Source: Myxococcales bacterium (GTDB taxonomy: Bacteria; Myxococcota_A; Polyangia; Polyangiales; Ga0077539). From it: DNA of 64,000 bases. Made by a program: the position numbers and the translations under genes. Location of the stretch: contig JAEUKI010000017.1 of NCBI GenBank assembly GCA_016793325.1, positions 1-64,000 of the forward strand, in the 5' to 3' direction. Numbering within the stretch: position 1 is the stretch's first letter; every line of letters begins with the position of its first letter. The notes below the pieces were generated by a model. The model saw nothing but the letters and a program-made list of their open reading frames with translations, was not told the DNA's origin and searched no databases. Shown piece after piece: positions 1-8,044 of this stretch.

Positions 1-55
1 TGTGTGCATCATCGACAGCTGTTGGTTTTCTGCCGCGACGCTTCGGTCCCAGTAG

Positions 56-87
56 CCCCTCTCCCGCGCGCCCGCGCGGGAGAGGGG
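56..87. repeat. Perfect GC-rich hairpin in the left intergenic region
   Basis: A 15-bp perfect stem, CCCCTCTCCCGCGCG at 56-70 paired with 73-87, has a 2-nt spacer. No T-run follows on either strand, so it is more like an intergenic REP-type palindrome than a classical terminator. Positions 1-55 may hold the last codons of a gene entering from the left (a plus frame ends in TAG at 53-55), but this cannot be established. The rest of 1-311 holds no convincing gene, only this hairpin and the nested palindrome at 165-240. Confidence 0.7.
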
Positions 88-164
88 CGCGCGGCAGCGG
101 GGGTGAGGCCGCAGACGCGCTGCGCGTGCACCGCAGTTTTCGGCGCCTACTGCGGCTCCGCCTT

Positions 165-240
165 CCGTTGGCTACACGCGGGCTGAGTATCTCGGGAAAT
201 TTCCCAGGAGTGAGCTCACTGCGTGTAGTCCTTCCAACGG
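165..240. repeat. Nested imperfect palindrome around GGGAAATTTCCC
   Basis: The outer arms CCGTTGG-CTACACGC (165-179) and GCGTGTAG...CCAACGG (221-240) can pair with a small bulge. A perfect 12-bp palindrome GGGAAATTTCCC (194-205) lies at the centre. It is 3' of the kinase gene that ends at 312 on the minus strand. The A/T-rich core resembles the cores of palindromes at 7534-7545 and 25563-25574. It could be a terminator, a REP-like repeat or a structured RNA. Confidence 0.5.
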
Positions 241-311
241 GGCGTCGCTCTATGGCGCAACACAGCGAGGCACCACACCGCGGCCTCGAGCTTCGCCGCA
301 GCGCCTCGCGC

Positions 312-1340
312 TCACCCGCGCATGCGAAGCACCGTCACGACGACAGCGATCGCGATCACGATCACCGCGGTCACGATCGCCACGATCGCGAGCGCGCGTC
401 CTCCGCCCGTCGTGCTGCTCGTTCCACGGAGCGCGGCGAGCAGCGCGAGGGTCGCCTCGTCCGCGTCTCGATAGCGCTTCGTCGGCTCGCGCTCTGTGCA
501 CCGCGCAAACCACGCGTCGAACCCGCGTGGAACCTTCGTCGCGACGCCGAGCTCCGTCGCCCTCGCCGTCGCCGTCACGGTGACCCCAGCGGAGATCTCC
601 TTGATGAGCGCGATCAGCGGACCGTCGTCGTTCGCGCCCTTCCAATAGTGCTTGCCCGTGAGCAGCCAGAACGCGAGCAGCGCAAACGCCCACAAATCCG
701 ACGCCGGCGTGATCGCTGCCTTCGCTTGTCCCTGCTCGGGCGCGACCCACATCGGCGCGCCGACCCCAATGAACGTCCCTGTCTGGTCGTGCATCGAGAC
801 GAGCTTCGCGAGCCCGAAGTCGAGAAGCTTCACCGTGAAGTCTTCGCCCGCCCTTCGCGAGCGCGCGAGGTACACGTTTTCGGGCTTCAGATCCCTGTGA
901 ACGAGCCCTGCCCTGTGCGCGGCGCCGAGCCCGTGCCCGAGCTGCTCGAGCACTTTGAGGCACTCGTCCTGCGTGAGCGCGGGCCCCTTCGCGACGCGCC
1001 CCGCGAGCTCTTCGCCCTCGAGCAGCTCCATCGCGATCCACGGAACACCCGACTCGTCATCGACGCCCGCGGAGATCACTTCGACGACGTGATCGCTCTC
1101 GACCGCCGCGTTGAGCTTCGCTTCGCGCGCGAAGCGCTCGCGCCCCTTCGGGTCCTTCGCGAAGCGCGCGTTGAGCACTTTGACGGCGCGCTTGCGGCCC
1201 GTGCTGCGCTGTTCGGCCAAGTACACCGTGCCCATCGCGCCGCCGCCGATGCGAGAGGCGATGACGAAGTCACCGCCGAGCACGGTTCCCGGCGAGAGCC
1301 TGCTGTTGGCCGCGATCGACGATCGGGACTGAACGGACAC
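312..1340 (-). CDS. Membrane-anchored Ser/Thr protein kinase (Hanks type)
   Basis: A 342-residue protein with a complete kinase core: glycine loop IGGGAMGTVY (about residues 31-40), ATP-binding Lys in RAVKVL, catalytic HRDLKPEN (about residue 148), LLDFGLAKL for metal binding, and an APEQ activation-segment end. The catalytic domain ends near residue 290. A Gly/Thr-rich linker then leads to one transmembrane segment (ALAIVAIVTAVIVIAIAVVV) and a short basic end, so the kinase should face the cytoplasm. No extracellular sensor domain follows, so the input must come from partners. It is probably a single-gene unit; the next gene upstream on this strand is divergent in function. Substrate unknown. 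Confidence 0.93.
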   Translation of the reverse strand: MSVQSRSSIAANSRLSPGTVLGGDFVIASRIGGGAMGTVYLAEQRSTGRKRAVKVLNARFAKDPKGRERFAREAKLNAAVESDHVVEVISAGVDDESGVPWIAMELLEGEELAGRVAKGPALTQDECLKVLEQLGHGLGAAHRAGLVHRDLKPENVYLARSRRAGEDFTVKLLDFGLAKLVSMHDQTGTFIGVGAPMWVAPEQGQAKAAITPASDLWAFALLAFWLLTGKHYWKGANDDGPLIALIKEISAGVTVTATARATELGVATKVPRGFDAWFARCTEREPTKRYRDADEATLALLAALRGTSSTTGGGRALAIVAIVTAVIVIAIAVVVTVLRMRG

Positions 1341-1358
1341 GAGTCCTCCGACACAATC

Positions 1359-1868
1359 TCAGTCGATTTGCACGCAGGTACCGTCCTGCACGCACGCGCG
1401 TCCGCCCGTGCACGGCGGGTTGCACTGCGCCACGCACTGGCCGTCCTGACACGTCGCGGTCCCCTCGCACGCGGGCTCGCACGCGCCGCGCTGGGGCTCG
1501 GGCGTGGTCCCGTCCGCGCGAGGAATCACGTAGCGCACCGAAATCCCTCGGCACGTCTTGCCCGTCGCGCAGTCCTGCGCCCCGGTCGTGCACGCCACTT
1601 CGCGCACGCCCGAGTAGCCCATCTCTTGCGCGCGGCTCGTCAATCGATCGCGCGCTCCGCGCTCGGTGCGCGCCTCGTCGAAGCCCTCTTGCGCGCAGAA
1701 GTGCGCGCTCACCTCGCGAAACTCGAAGTACGTCCGGCCCGCGGCGTCGCGCTGCGCGCCCTGCCGCGGCGCCCGAAGCACTGTTTGATTCGGGTTGCTG
1801 CAGCCAGCCCCGATCAGCGCGGCGGCGCTGATCACCGCGAACAGCCGCTCCAAACGCTGAGAACTCAT
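1359..1868 (-). CDS. Small Cys-rich lipoprotein
   Basis: A 169-residue predicted lipoprotein. The N-terminus MSSQRLERLF is followed by a hydrophobic run and the lipobox LIGAGC. The start at 1868 is preferred because GAGAGG lies about 7 nt upstream; an in-frame ATG at 1892 has no such site. The mature part has a short alpha/beta-looking segment and a C-terminal Cys-rich knot (CEPACEGTATCQDGQC, CNPPCTGGRAC) like the disulfide-rich modules of other surface lipoproteins in this window. Function unknown; probably an exported, disulfide-stabilised envelope protein. A long alternative frame upstream of 1868 was not accepted because it lacks a start signal and looks like shadow composition. Confidence 0.75.
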   Translation of the reverse strand: MSSQRLERLFAVISAAALIGAGCSNPNQTVLRAPRQGAQRDAAGRTYFEFREVSAHFCAQEGFDEARTERGARDRLTSRAQEMGYSGVREVACTTGAQDCATGKTCRGISVRYVIPRADGTTPEPQRGACEPACEGTATCQDGQCVAQCNPPCTGGRACVQDGTCVQID

Positions 1869-2061
1869 CGAACGCCTCTCGCTCTCGTTCATCGCCGTGT
1901 CCGCGCAACGTACCAGCTTCGCGCGTCCGAGCGCGCCCCCCTTGCGATCGACGCTCAGTCGGGCTACACACCCTCTCGGCATCGCTGGCGTCCGCGCCGT
2001 GAACCCCGCCAGGACCGAGAGGTAGCAACGGTAGGGCAGTGGACGTGCAGCGGTGCTTTTT

Positions 2062-3066
2062 TCATTTCTCCGCGCTGATCGCAGTCGCTTGTGCCGCAGA
2101 GCCCGACTGTTTCGCCATGCGAGAGAGCCCCTCGACGATCGAGACCTTCGGCTCGTAGCCGAGCTCGGCGCGCGTTCGCTTGGTGTCCACGCTGAGCGCC
2201 ACACCGACGGCGGCGAGCTCCGCAGCGGACATTCCTCCGTTGCGCTCATCGAGCCAGGAGAAGAGCCGCGCGGCGCTGTACGGAAGCAGCCCGCTTCGAG
2301 GTCCCTTCGCGCCCGCGGTCACGAGCCACTTCGTCAAAAATCGCTTCGCGGTCGTGATCTCTTCGTCCACGGCCCAGTACGCGTTGCCCGCGACCACGTC
2401 GGACTCCGCGTCCGCGGCACACAAAAATGCCTGCGCGAGGTTGTCCGCGTGCGTCGTGCAAAACGACTGATCGCCGCCCGCAGGGAGCGTCAGGGCCTTT
2501 TGCGACGCGAGCGCGCGAAACCGCGGGAGCGACTCGTCGTCCCCGTCGCCCCACACGAACGCCGCCCGCAGCGCCACGCCTTCGGTCTCGCCCGAGAGCG
2601 AGCACACGATGCCCTCGGCGATGCTCAGCATCTCGTCCCACGGAGAGAGAAACTTGTAGCTGTGCCCGAGGCTCTCTTCGACCATCCGCCGAACTTCGCC
2701 CGACGCCGTCACGCGCTCGCTCGATCGCAGGATCACCCGACGCACGCCCGCCTTCTTCGCGCCGTCCGCGACCTGCTCGGTCCGAACGAGCACCGCGCGC
2801 TCGCAGGCGGCTCGATCGAGCGACCACGGGTCACCGATGTCGGTGTGCGCCACGACGTCGCAGCCCTTCATTGTGGTCGCGAGGGACTCGTCGCTGACGT
2901 GATCCCAGTCGATCTCGACGTATTCGACCAGCGATTCTGCTGATGTTTCAGCGAATTTACTCGCGCCGGGCCGCACCGCAGCCAGCACCGAGTCCCCCCT
3001 CGCCGTGGCGGCCCTGACGACCGCGCGCCCCACGAACCGATCTGCGCCCGTGACGAACCATCGCAT
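2062..3066 (-). CDS. Atypical extended SDR / NAD-dependent epimerase-like protein
   Basis: A 334-residue protein with an extended short-chain dehydrogenase/epimerase layout (3-beta-HSD-like). The N-terminal nucleotide motif is degenerate: TGADRFVG instead of TGxxGFxG. An acidic residue follows strand 2 (VEIDWDHV), and the DVVAHTDIGDPW segment corresponds to the usual DVVxHxAA region. The catalytic Tyr-x-x-x-Lys expected after the SSxxV segment is not visible: RSSERVTASGEVRRMVEESL has neither Tyr nor Lys at the right spacing. It may therefore bind a dinucleotide without reductase activity, or have a changed mechanism. It stands alone between a lipoprotein and the divergent MscS gene. Confidence 0.8.
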   Translation of the reverse strand: MRWFVTGADRFVGRAVVRAATARGDSVLAAVRPGASKFAETSAESLVEYVEIDWDHVSDESLATTMKGCDVVAHTDIGDPWSLDRAACERAVLVRTEQVADGAKKAGVRRVILRSSERVTASGEVRRMVEESLGHSYKFLSPWDEMLSIAEGIVCSLSGETEGVALRAAFVWGDGDDESLPRFRALASQKALTLPAGGDQSFCTTHADNLAQAFLCAADAESDVVAGNAYWAVDEEITTAKRFLTKWLVTAGAKGPRSGLLPYSAARLFSWLDERNGGMSAAELAAVGVALSVDTKRTRAELGYEPKVSIVEGLSRMAKQSGSAAQATAISAEK

Positions 3067-3138
3067 GGTGAGCTCCGACAGCTATACCCCCTCCCAGGTT
3101 CCCGCGGGAGTTGATGTTACACAGTCGCAGCCGTGTTC

Positions 3139-4098
3139 ATGGTCGACACCCTTCTATCGCTGGTCGCGCAGTCGACGACGCGCACCGCAACGAACACCCC
3201 CGCGGGCACCTCGTCGCTCCCGTTTCGAACGCTCGCCCTCGCGTCGCCGCTCGAGCGCCTCGGGGTCGCCCCGGACCTCGCGAGGCTCGTCGAGCGATTG
3301 GCCTCGATCGCGGCCGTGGTCGCGCTGATGTTCGTCGCGTTGAGGCTCGTTCCGTGGGCCGAGCGGCTGATCCTCGACAAGGCGCGCAAGTCCGGCTCGC
3401 ACACCGCGACGCAGAGCGAGATCGACCTCAACCAACGGGTCGAGACGCTGACGCGCGTCGTGACGTCCTTGTTTCGCGCGGCGATCTTGTCGGTCGCGGT
3501 CGTGATGGTGCTCGGCGAGCTCGGGATGGAGATCAAACCCCTGCTCGCGGGCGCTGGAATCGCCGGCGTCGCCGTGGGCTTCGGCGCGCAGACCATCGTG
3601 AAGGACTTCTTCTCGGGGTTCTTCATCCTCCTCGAAGACCAGTTCGACGTCGGCGACACCGTCACGATCGGCGCGGTCACGGGCAAGGTCGAGCGCATGA
3701 CCCTCCGCGTGACCATGGTCCGCGACGCGAGCGGAACAGCGCACTTCATCCCGAACTCCGCGATCGCGCAGGTCGCCAACCGCACGCACGGCTGGTCGCG
3801 CGCCTCGGTGGACCTGACGTTTCGCGCGAAGGTGCGCGTCGGACTCGCCAAGGACCTCCTCGAAGATGCGGCCAAGCACGCCAAGACCGTCGCGCCCCTC
3901 GCGGACGACGCCGAGGCCGAGATCTCGATCGAAGGCCCCAACGAGCTCGAGTGGGGCGGGACCAAGTGGACCGTGGCGGTCCGCGCGCCAGCGACGCTCG
4001 TGGCGACGTACAAGCGCGCGCTCGTCGAGGCGATTCACTTCGTGCTCGAGTCGAAGGGCTACGAGCCGGACGACGGAGGACGCCTCGGTTCGAGCTGA
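3139..4098 (+). CDS. MscS-family mechanosensitive ion channel
   Basis: A 319-residue inner-membrane protein. Two hydrophobic helices (about residues 55-75 and 115-140) precede the pore helix and the MscS hallmark AGVAVGFGAQTIVKDFFSG, then LLEDQFDVGDTV, the start of the beta domain. The C-terminal alpha/beta domain has the usual length. The family opens under membrane tension to release solutes during hypo-osmotic shock. ATG at 3139 is used; an in-frame GTG at 3133 adds two residues, and neither has a clear ribosome-binding site. The gene is transcribed divergently from the SDR gene, with about 70 bp between starts. Confidence 0.92.
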   Translation: MVDTLLSLVAQSTTRTATNTPAGTSSLPFRTLALASPLERLGVAPDLARLVERLASIAAVVALMFVALRLVPWAERLILDKARKSGSHTATQSEIDLNQRVETLTRVVTSLFRAAILSVAVVMVLGELGMEIKPLLAGAGIAGVAVGFGAQTIVKDFFSGFFILLEDQFDVGDTVTIGAVTGKVERMTLRVTMVRDASGTAHFIPNSAIAQVANRTHGWSRASVDLTFRAKVRVGLAKDLLEDAAKHAKTVAPLADDAEAEISIEGPNELEWGGTKWTVAVRAPATLVATYKRALVEAIHFVLESKGYEPDDGGRLGSS

Positions 4099-4105
4099 TG
4101 TTCGT

Positions 4106-4124
4106 CACACATGTTGAATGTGTG
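4106..4124. terminator. Candidate bidirectional terminator hairpin
   Basis: CACACAT (4106-4112) and ATGTGTG (4118-4124) form a 7-bp stem with the 5-nt loop GTTGA, placed between the convergent stops at 4098 and 4131. No long T-run follows. The right arm overlaps a copy of the recurrent GAWTNYGTGTG motif (4116-4126). Confidence 0.4.
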
Positions 4125-4130
4125 TGCGAA

Positions 4131-6002
4131 TCAACCGGGCGGGTCGTAGATGCGACGCACGTCCGCGCCGCCCACGAACGCGTACGAGCCCGCGCTGCCG
4201 TAGCCGTACATCACGACGCCGAAGCGACGGTCGCCCGAGATGTGGTGAGAGCCCTGCATGAGCGGACAACGGCGGGTCTCGTAGCGCGTCCCCGCGAGGT
4301 CGCCCGCCGGCTCGACGATGCATCCCGAGGGGGCGCTCCCGTCGATCGTGACCATCGCGCCCGGCTCTGCGACGAGCACGGCCCAGTTCTGCGTCCACGA
4401 CGGGGGCGTGAGCACGACGTAGTCCGCGCGAAACTGATCGACCGGAGGAAACACCGTGAGCGACGGATCTCCGAGCGCTGGCCCGTCGACGTACTGATTG
4501 CTCACCAAGATCTGCCCGACGATCACGGGCTTGTCCGAGGTCACGACGACGTTGTCTTGCGTGTGCGTCGTGCGGACTTCACCGGGCATGAGCGTGAAGC
4601 GATCGAAGGGCGCCGGCAGCGTCGTGGTGACCGTCGCGGGCTCGGCCGCGCCCACGAAGCGCAGGATGTCCGCTTCGCGAAAGCGCCCGGTTGATCGCAC
4701 GGGGCTGCGCGGGATCACGTAGCGCGTCCCGATCGACTCGACGGGAAACATCTGCTCCTCGAGGTGATCGAGGCAGCACGTGTCGCCCATGCTCCAGCCG
4801 GGCGGCGTTGGAACGTTGACCACCCCGCCCGGCGCGCTCGTGGTCTCGACGCCCGAGAAGACCGCGACGGGCTCGGAGGCGACGACGGACGTTCCGCTGA
4901 GGTCCGCGATCGTGCGGGTGTCGTCCATGACCGTGCCGTCCGCGGTCTCGAGGTTGAGCACGTCGAAGGGGCCGATGGTGGCGACGATTTCGCCGCCGGG
5001 CATGGTCGCGGCGATCGGTGGATTGCCGCGGATTCTCCAGGTCGGACGCACGGTCACGCGCGTGTTGGGACGCACGCCGACCACGGTCACGTACGACCGA
5101 TCGATGATCCCGAACACGGGGATCGGGTGCCCCGCAGGCCAGCCGATGACGCGGTGCGTGCGGCCGAGCGAGGTCGTCGGCAACAAGAGCGACGCGTCGT
5201 TCGAGAACGCGTTCTCGAACACGTTGAACTGGTACACGATGATGGGCGCGTTGGAGCGAATGCGATACGCGTTGGACGACAAGCACGTCCCGGGGGACGC
5301 GTAGTCGTTGGGGCGCGTTCCGCAGTCGAGCTCGCGCGTGGGCAACCGCAGCGAGCGCAAGCTGTTCGGCGGAACAGAAGCCACCAACACCGTCATCGGC
5401 ACGACGGGCTGCCCCACGGGAGCCGTGTTGATCTCGATCGTGACCTCTGCGGGCGTCGTTCCGACGTTGGAGATCGCGACGCCCCAGGGCGCGCTCGCCG
5501 GGTCGTTCAACCCGTCTTGTTGATCGAGGTCCACCGCCCAGAACTCGCAGCCGACGTTCGAAGGCGAGGCCTCTGCGACCTGGCACGCCGAGCGGCACAT
5601 CCCCATGTCGCAGACCATTCCGCGCGCGGCGTCGCAGGTCTCGACGACCATCGCGCCCGGCTGGCCGTCGTCGCCGCAGCGCCGCACTTCGTTGCCGACG
5701 CACGTCGTTCGTCCGGGAGCGCACGTCACGCATCCGACGCCCGGCATGCACGCGTTGGGACACTCGGTGACCGCGCCCGGCGTCCCGTCTTCGTTGCAGT
5801 TGGTGAACAGTCGCCCCGAACACTGTCCGCAGCTCGCGCTCGCATCGCTGCCGCCGTCCATCATGGAAGCGTCGTCGACCGCGCTGTCCCTCCCTTCGAA
5901 GGGGCGCGGGCTCGAACACGCGCCGAGCGCAACGGCTGAAACGGCAAGGGTCGCGAGCGTCGCAAGTTCTCGTAGTCGCACGATTTGCTGGATATACCGC
6001 AT
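4131..6002 (-). CDS. Surface lipoprotein with IgGFc-binding-type domain
   Basis: A 623-residue predicted lipoprotein with signal and lipobox AVALGAC. Residues about 45-140 are Cys-rich (CGQCSGRLFTNC, CMPGVGCVTC, CDAARGMVCDMGMC). From about residue 150 to the end the sequence has the features of the bacterial IgGFc_binding_N family: FWAVDLDQQ, YRIRSNAPIIVYQFN, NDASLLLPTTSLG, the repeated pattern 'SxxPVAVFSG' and a final YGYGSAGSYAFVGG. This family is common in Myxococcota and is presumed to be an adhesin or surface protein; immunoglobulin binding is a name inherited from mucin-like proteins and is not implied here. Start ATG at 6002. Confidence 0.85.
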   Translation of the reverse strand: MRYIQQIVRLRELATLATLAVSAVALGACSSPRPFEGRDSAVDDASMMDGGSDASASCGQCSGRLFTNCNEDGTPGAVTECPNACMPGVGCVTCAPGRTTCVGNEVRRCGDDGQPGAMVVETCDAARGMVCDMGMCRSACQVAEASPSNVGCEFWAVDLDQQDGLNDPASAPWGVAISNVGTTPAEVTIEINTAPVGQPVVPMTVLVASVPPNSLRSLRLPTRELDCGTRPNDYASPGTCLSSNAYRIRSNAPIIVYQFNVFENAFSNDASLLLPTTSLGRTHRVIGWPAGHPIPVFGIIDRSYVTVVGVRPNTRVTVRPTWRIRGNPPIAATMPGGEIVATIGPFDVLNLETADGTVMDDTRTIADLSGTSVVASEPVAVFSGVETTSAPGGVVNVPTPPGWSMGDTCCLDHLEEQMFPVESIGTRYVIPRSPVRSTGRFREADILRFVGAAEPATVTTTLPAPFDRFTLMPGEVRTTHTQDNVVVTSDKPVIVGQILVSNQYVDGPALGDPSLTVFPPVDQFRADYVVLTPPSWTQNWAVLVAEPGAMVTIDGSAPSGCIVEPAGDLAGTRYETRRCPLMQGSHHISGDRRFGVVMYGYGSAGSYAFVGGADVRRIYDPPG

Positions 6003-6023
6003 CGCCCGAAGCGGCGCGACACT

Positions 6024-6461
6024 TCAGCCCGCCGTCGCCATCACCGCGGGCTCGACCTTCGGCTCGATCGTGGGCTCGACGCGCGAGCGGAGCATCCCCG
6101 CGAAGGCGCTACGGTAGGTCCACGCGAGAAAGAGCTCGCCGCCGAGCACGATCGCGGTCACGGGGTTCGGCGGCGCGAGCGCCGTGTGAAACGCGACGAT
6201 GTTCACGACGATCGGCGCGAGCAGCGTCAACGCCAACGGCACGAAGCGATTGCTGAGCAAGAGCGCGCCTGCCAAGACCTCGACGCCCTTGATGAGCGGA
6301 AACATGTACCCCGCCGCGGCGAGCCCGCCGAGAAACGCTCCCGCGGCCGCGGGCATCGGCGGCTGCGGCAAGAAGTGAAAGAAGCCGTTGAGCCCGAAGA
6401 CGACGAACACGAGCCCGAGCACGACGCGAACGGAGTTCACCAACCATCGACGAACGTTCAT
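6024..6461 (-). CDS. DoxX-like small membrane protein
   Basis: A 145-residue inner-membrane protein with four hydrophobic segments (VVLGLVFVVFGLNGFFHFL, LAAAGYMFPLIKGVEVLAG, LALTLLAPIVVNIVAF, VTAIVLGGELFLAWTY) in the DoxX/DoxD arrangement. A strong GGAGG lies about 6-7 nt before the ATG. DoxX proteins are small quinone-linked or redox-associated membrane subunits; the exact reaction is not predictable. The gene is divergent from the LysR-type gene starting near 6588, so regulation by that neighbour is likely by analogy with other LysR pairs. Confidence 0.82.
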   Translation of the reverse strand: MNVRRWLVNSVRVVLGLVFVVFGLNGFFHFLPQPPMPAAAGAFLGGLAAAGYMFPLIKGVEVLAGALLLSNRFVPLALTLLAPIVVNIVAFHTALAPPNPVTAIVLGGELFLAWTYRSAFAGMLRSRVEPTIEPKVEPAVMATAG

Positions 6462-6587
6462 GAGCGCACCTCCACGGATGCATCGAAGAGCTTTCGAACG
6501 AGCCTTCGAACCAGCGAAGAGCTCGGGGCTCGTTCTGAGCTTCGTTGCGCGTGCGCACCAGTCGTGAAAGAATCAACGGACTGTTGC

Positions 6588-7478
6588 ATGGACGCAACCA
6601 TGGATGACGTCGCGGTCTTCGTGCTCACCGTCGACGCGGGCTCGTTGAGCGCCGCCGCGGCGCAACGAAGGGTGCCCAAGTCGACCGTCTCGCGCGCGAT
6701 CACGCGGCTCGAAGAGCACCTCGGCGCCAAGCTCCTCACGCGCTCGCCGCGCAACACCAAGCTCACGCACGCGGGCCGCGCGTACTACGACAAGGTCGCG
6801 CCGCACGTGGCCGCGCTCCGCGACGCGGAGGACAGCGTTCGCGCGGGGCGCAACGACGTGCAGGGCGTCTTGCGCGTGACCGCGGCGCCGGACGTCGGCG
6901 AGATCCTCGCTGCGTTGCTCGTGGGCTTCTGCGCGCGCTACCCCAACGTGCAGGTCGTCGTCGACCTGTCCGCGCGCATCGTGAACTTGCAGTCCGAGGG
7001 CTTCGACGTCGCGATCCGCGCGTCGCAGAAGCAAGACCCGAACACGGTGGCCAAGAAGCTCCAGGACTCGCGGCTAGGGTACTTCGCCGCACCGCAGTAC
7101 CTCGCGAGCCGCGGGACGCCCTCGACGCCGAGCGGCCTCGCCGAGCACGACTGCGTGCTCTTTCGCGAGCGCACGAGCTGGGTGATGCAGCGCGGGGCGG
7201 ATCCCTCGGCCGAGCGCGCGAAGGTGAGCGTGCGCGGCAAGATTTCTGGAGACGAATTCAACTTTGTTCGCAGCGCGCTGCGGGCGGGGGCGGGGATCGG
7301 GCCGCTCCCGACGTTCTATGCAGAGGCCGACGTGCGCGCGGGGACGCTCGTTCGCGTGCTGCCCGAGTGGGTGTTCGAGGGAGAGAGCGCCCTGTGGCTC
7401 GTGTACCCCGCGCAAAAGAGCGTTCCTCAGCGCGTCAAAGCGTTTCGCGCGTACGTGCTCAGCGCGATGGGCGGATAG
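6588..7478 (+). CDS. LysR-family transcriptional regulator
   Basis: A 296-residue protein with the N-terminal winged helix-turn-helix of LysR regulators (FVLTVDAGSLSAAAAQ, then KSTVSRAITRLEEHLGAKLL and RNTKLTHAG). A linker (GVLRVTAAPDVG) leads to the periplasmic-binding-like effector domain (YPNVQVVVDLSARIVNL; GFDVAIRA). ATG 6588 is used; ATG 6600 (MDDVAVF) is equally plausible. A short inverted repeat GTTGC-N6-GCAAC (6583-6598) overlaps the 5' end and might be autoregulatory if 6600 is the true start. The divergent DoxX-like gene is the obvious target candidate; the ligand is unknown. Confidence 0.92.
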   Translation: MDATMDDVAVFVLTVDAGSLSAAAAQRRVPKSTVSRAITRLEEHLGAKLLTRSPRNTKLTHAGRAYYDKVAPHVAALRDAEDSVRAGRNDVQGVLRVTAAPDVGEILAALLVGFCARYPNVQVVVDLSARIVNLQSEGFDVAIRASQKQDPNTVAKKLQDSRLGYFAAPQYLASRGTPSTPSGLAEHDCVLFRERTSWVMQRGADPSAERAKVSVRGKISGDEFNFVRSALRAGAGIGPLPTFYAEADVRAGTLVRVLPEWVFEGESALWLVYPAQKSVPQRVKAFRAYVLSAMGG

Positions 7479-7495
7479 GCGCGAGGCCCTCGCCA

Positions 7496-7590
7496 GCCAG
7501 CGCTTCGAAGAGACGCGCCGCGAGCGCTCCGCGTGGAAATATCCAGGGATCTTCGCGTGGCGTGCCGCCAAGGGAGGGCAGAGCGCTGGC
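7496..7590. repeat. Intergenic palindromic structure with GGAAATATCC core
   Basis: The arms GCCAGCGCT (7496-7504) and AGCGCTGGC (7582-7590) are perfect inverted repeats. Near the middle lies TGGA-AATA-TCCA (7534-7545), followed by GGGATC. The same core is found in the palindrome at 25563-25574 and a variant at 194-205. It lies downstream of the LysR gene and upstream of the gene at 7636. A terminator, REP-like element or RNA structure is possible. Confidence 0.4.
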
Positions 7591-7635
7591 CGTGGGGTTG
7601 ATCGCCGGGGCGTCCGACGAGACACTCACGAGCGC

Positions 7636-8025
7636 ATGACCACACTCGTCGCGTGTCCGTGCTGCGCACGGCATATTCGTCCCAACGAGCCAGCGTGTCC
7701 CTTCTGCGGGCTCACGCTCGAACAAGCGTCGCGCGGAGAAACGGGGACGAGCCCCTGGTACGCGATCGCCGCGCTCTCGACGACGCTGGTTCTGTCGGGC
7801 TGTCCGAACATGATGGTGCGCTACGGCGGGCCGCCGCAGCCCGAGACGCCCGCGCGCATCGCGCAGCCCAATCCGCGAGAGACGGCGGACATCTACGGCG
7901 CCCCGCCCCCACCGGTCGAGCAAACGACGGACTCCGGCGTCGCCACAGGCCCGAACGACCCGGGTGGAATGGTCGAGGCCTACGGCGCTCCACCCCCGCC
8001 GAACACGTCGAATCGCGACCGCTGA
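7636..8025 (+). CDS. Zinc-ribbon, single-TM protein with YGAPPPP repeats
   Basis: A 129-residue protein. The N-terminus carries a zinc-ribbon pattern, CPCCARHIRPNEPACPFCG (Cys pairs about residues 8-26). It is followed by one hydrophobic segment ending in Cys (WYAIAALSTTLVLSGC) and a Pro-rich tail with two copies of YGAPPPP. The tail is low complexity and probably extracytoplasmic, with the ribbon in the cytoplasm. No enzymatic domain is seen. I do not recognise the gene; the ribbon/TM/Pro-rich layout suggests an envelope or signalling accessory. No strong Shine-Dalgarno sequence was noted before the ATG. Confidence 0.72.
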   Translation: MTTLVACPCCARHIRPNEPACPFCGLTLEQASRGETGTSPWYAIAALSTTLVLSGCPNMMVRYGGPPQPETPARIAQPNPRETADIYGAPPPPVEQTTDSGVATGPNDPGGMVEAYGAPPPPNTSNRDR

Positions 8026-8044
8026 GCAGCGCGCGATTCGGTGC

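Noticed and set aside
126..2078. Long open frames on the opposite strand of the kinase and lipoprotein genes
   Set aside because: Long antisense frames are common at this GC content; their translations are Arg/His-rich without domains, and the recognised proteins lie on the other strand.
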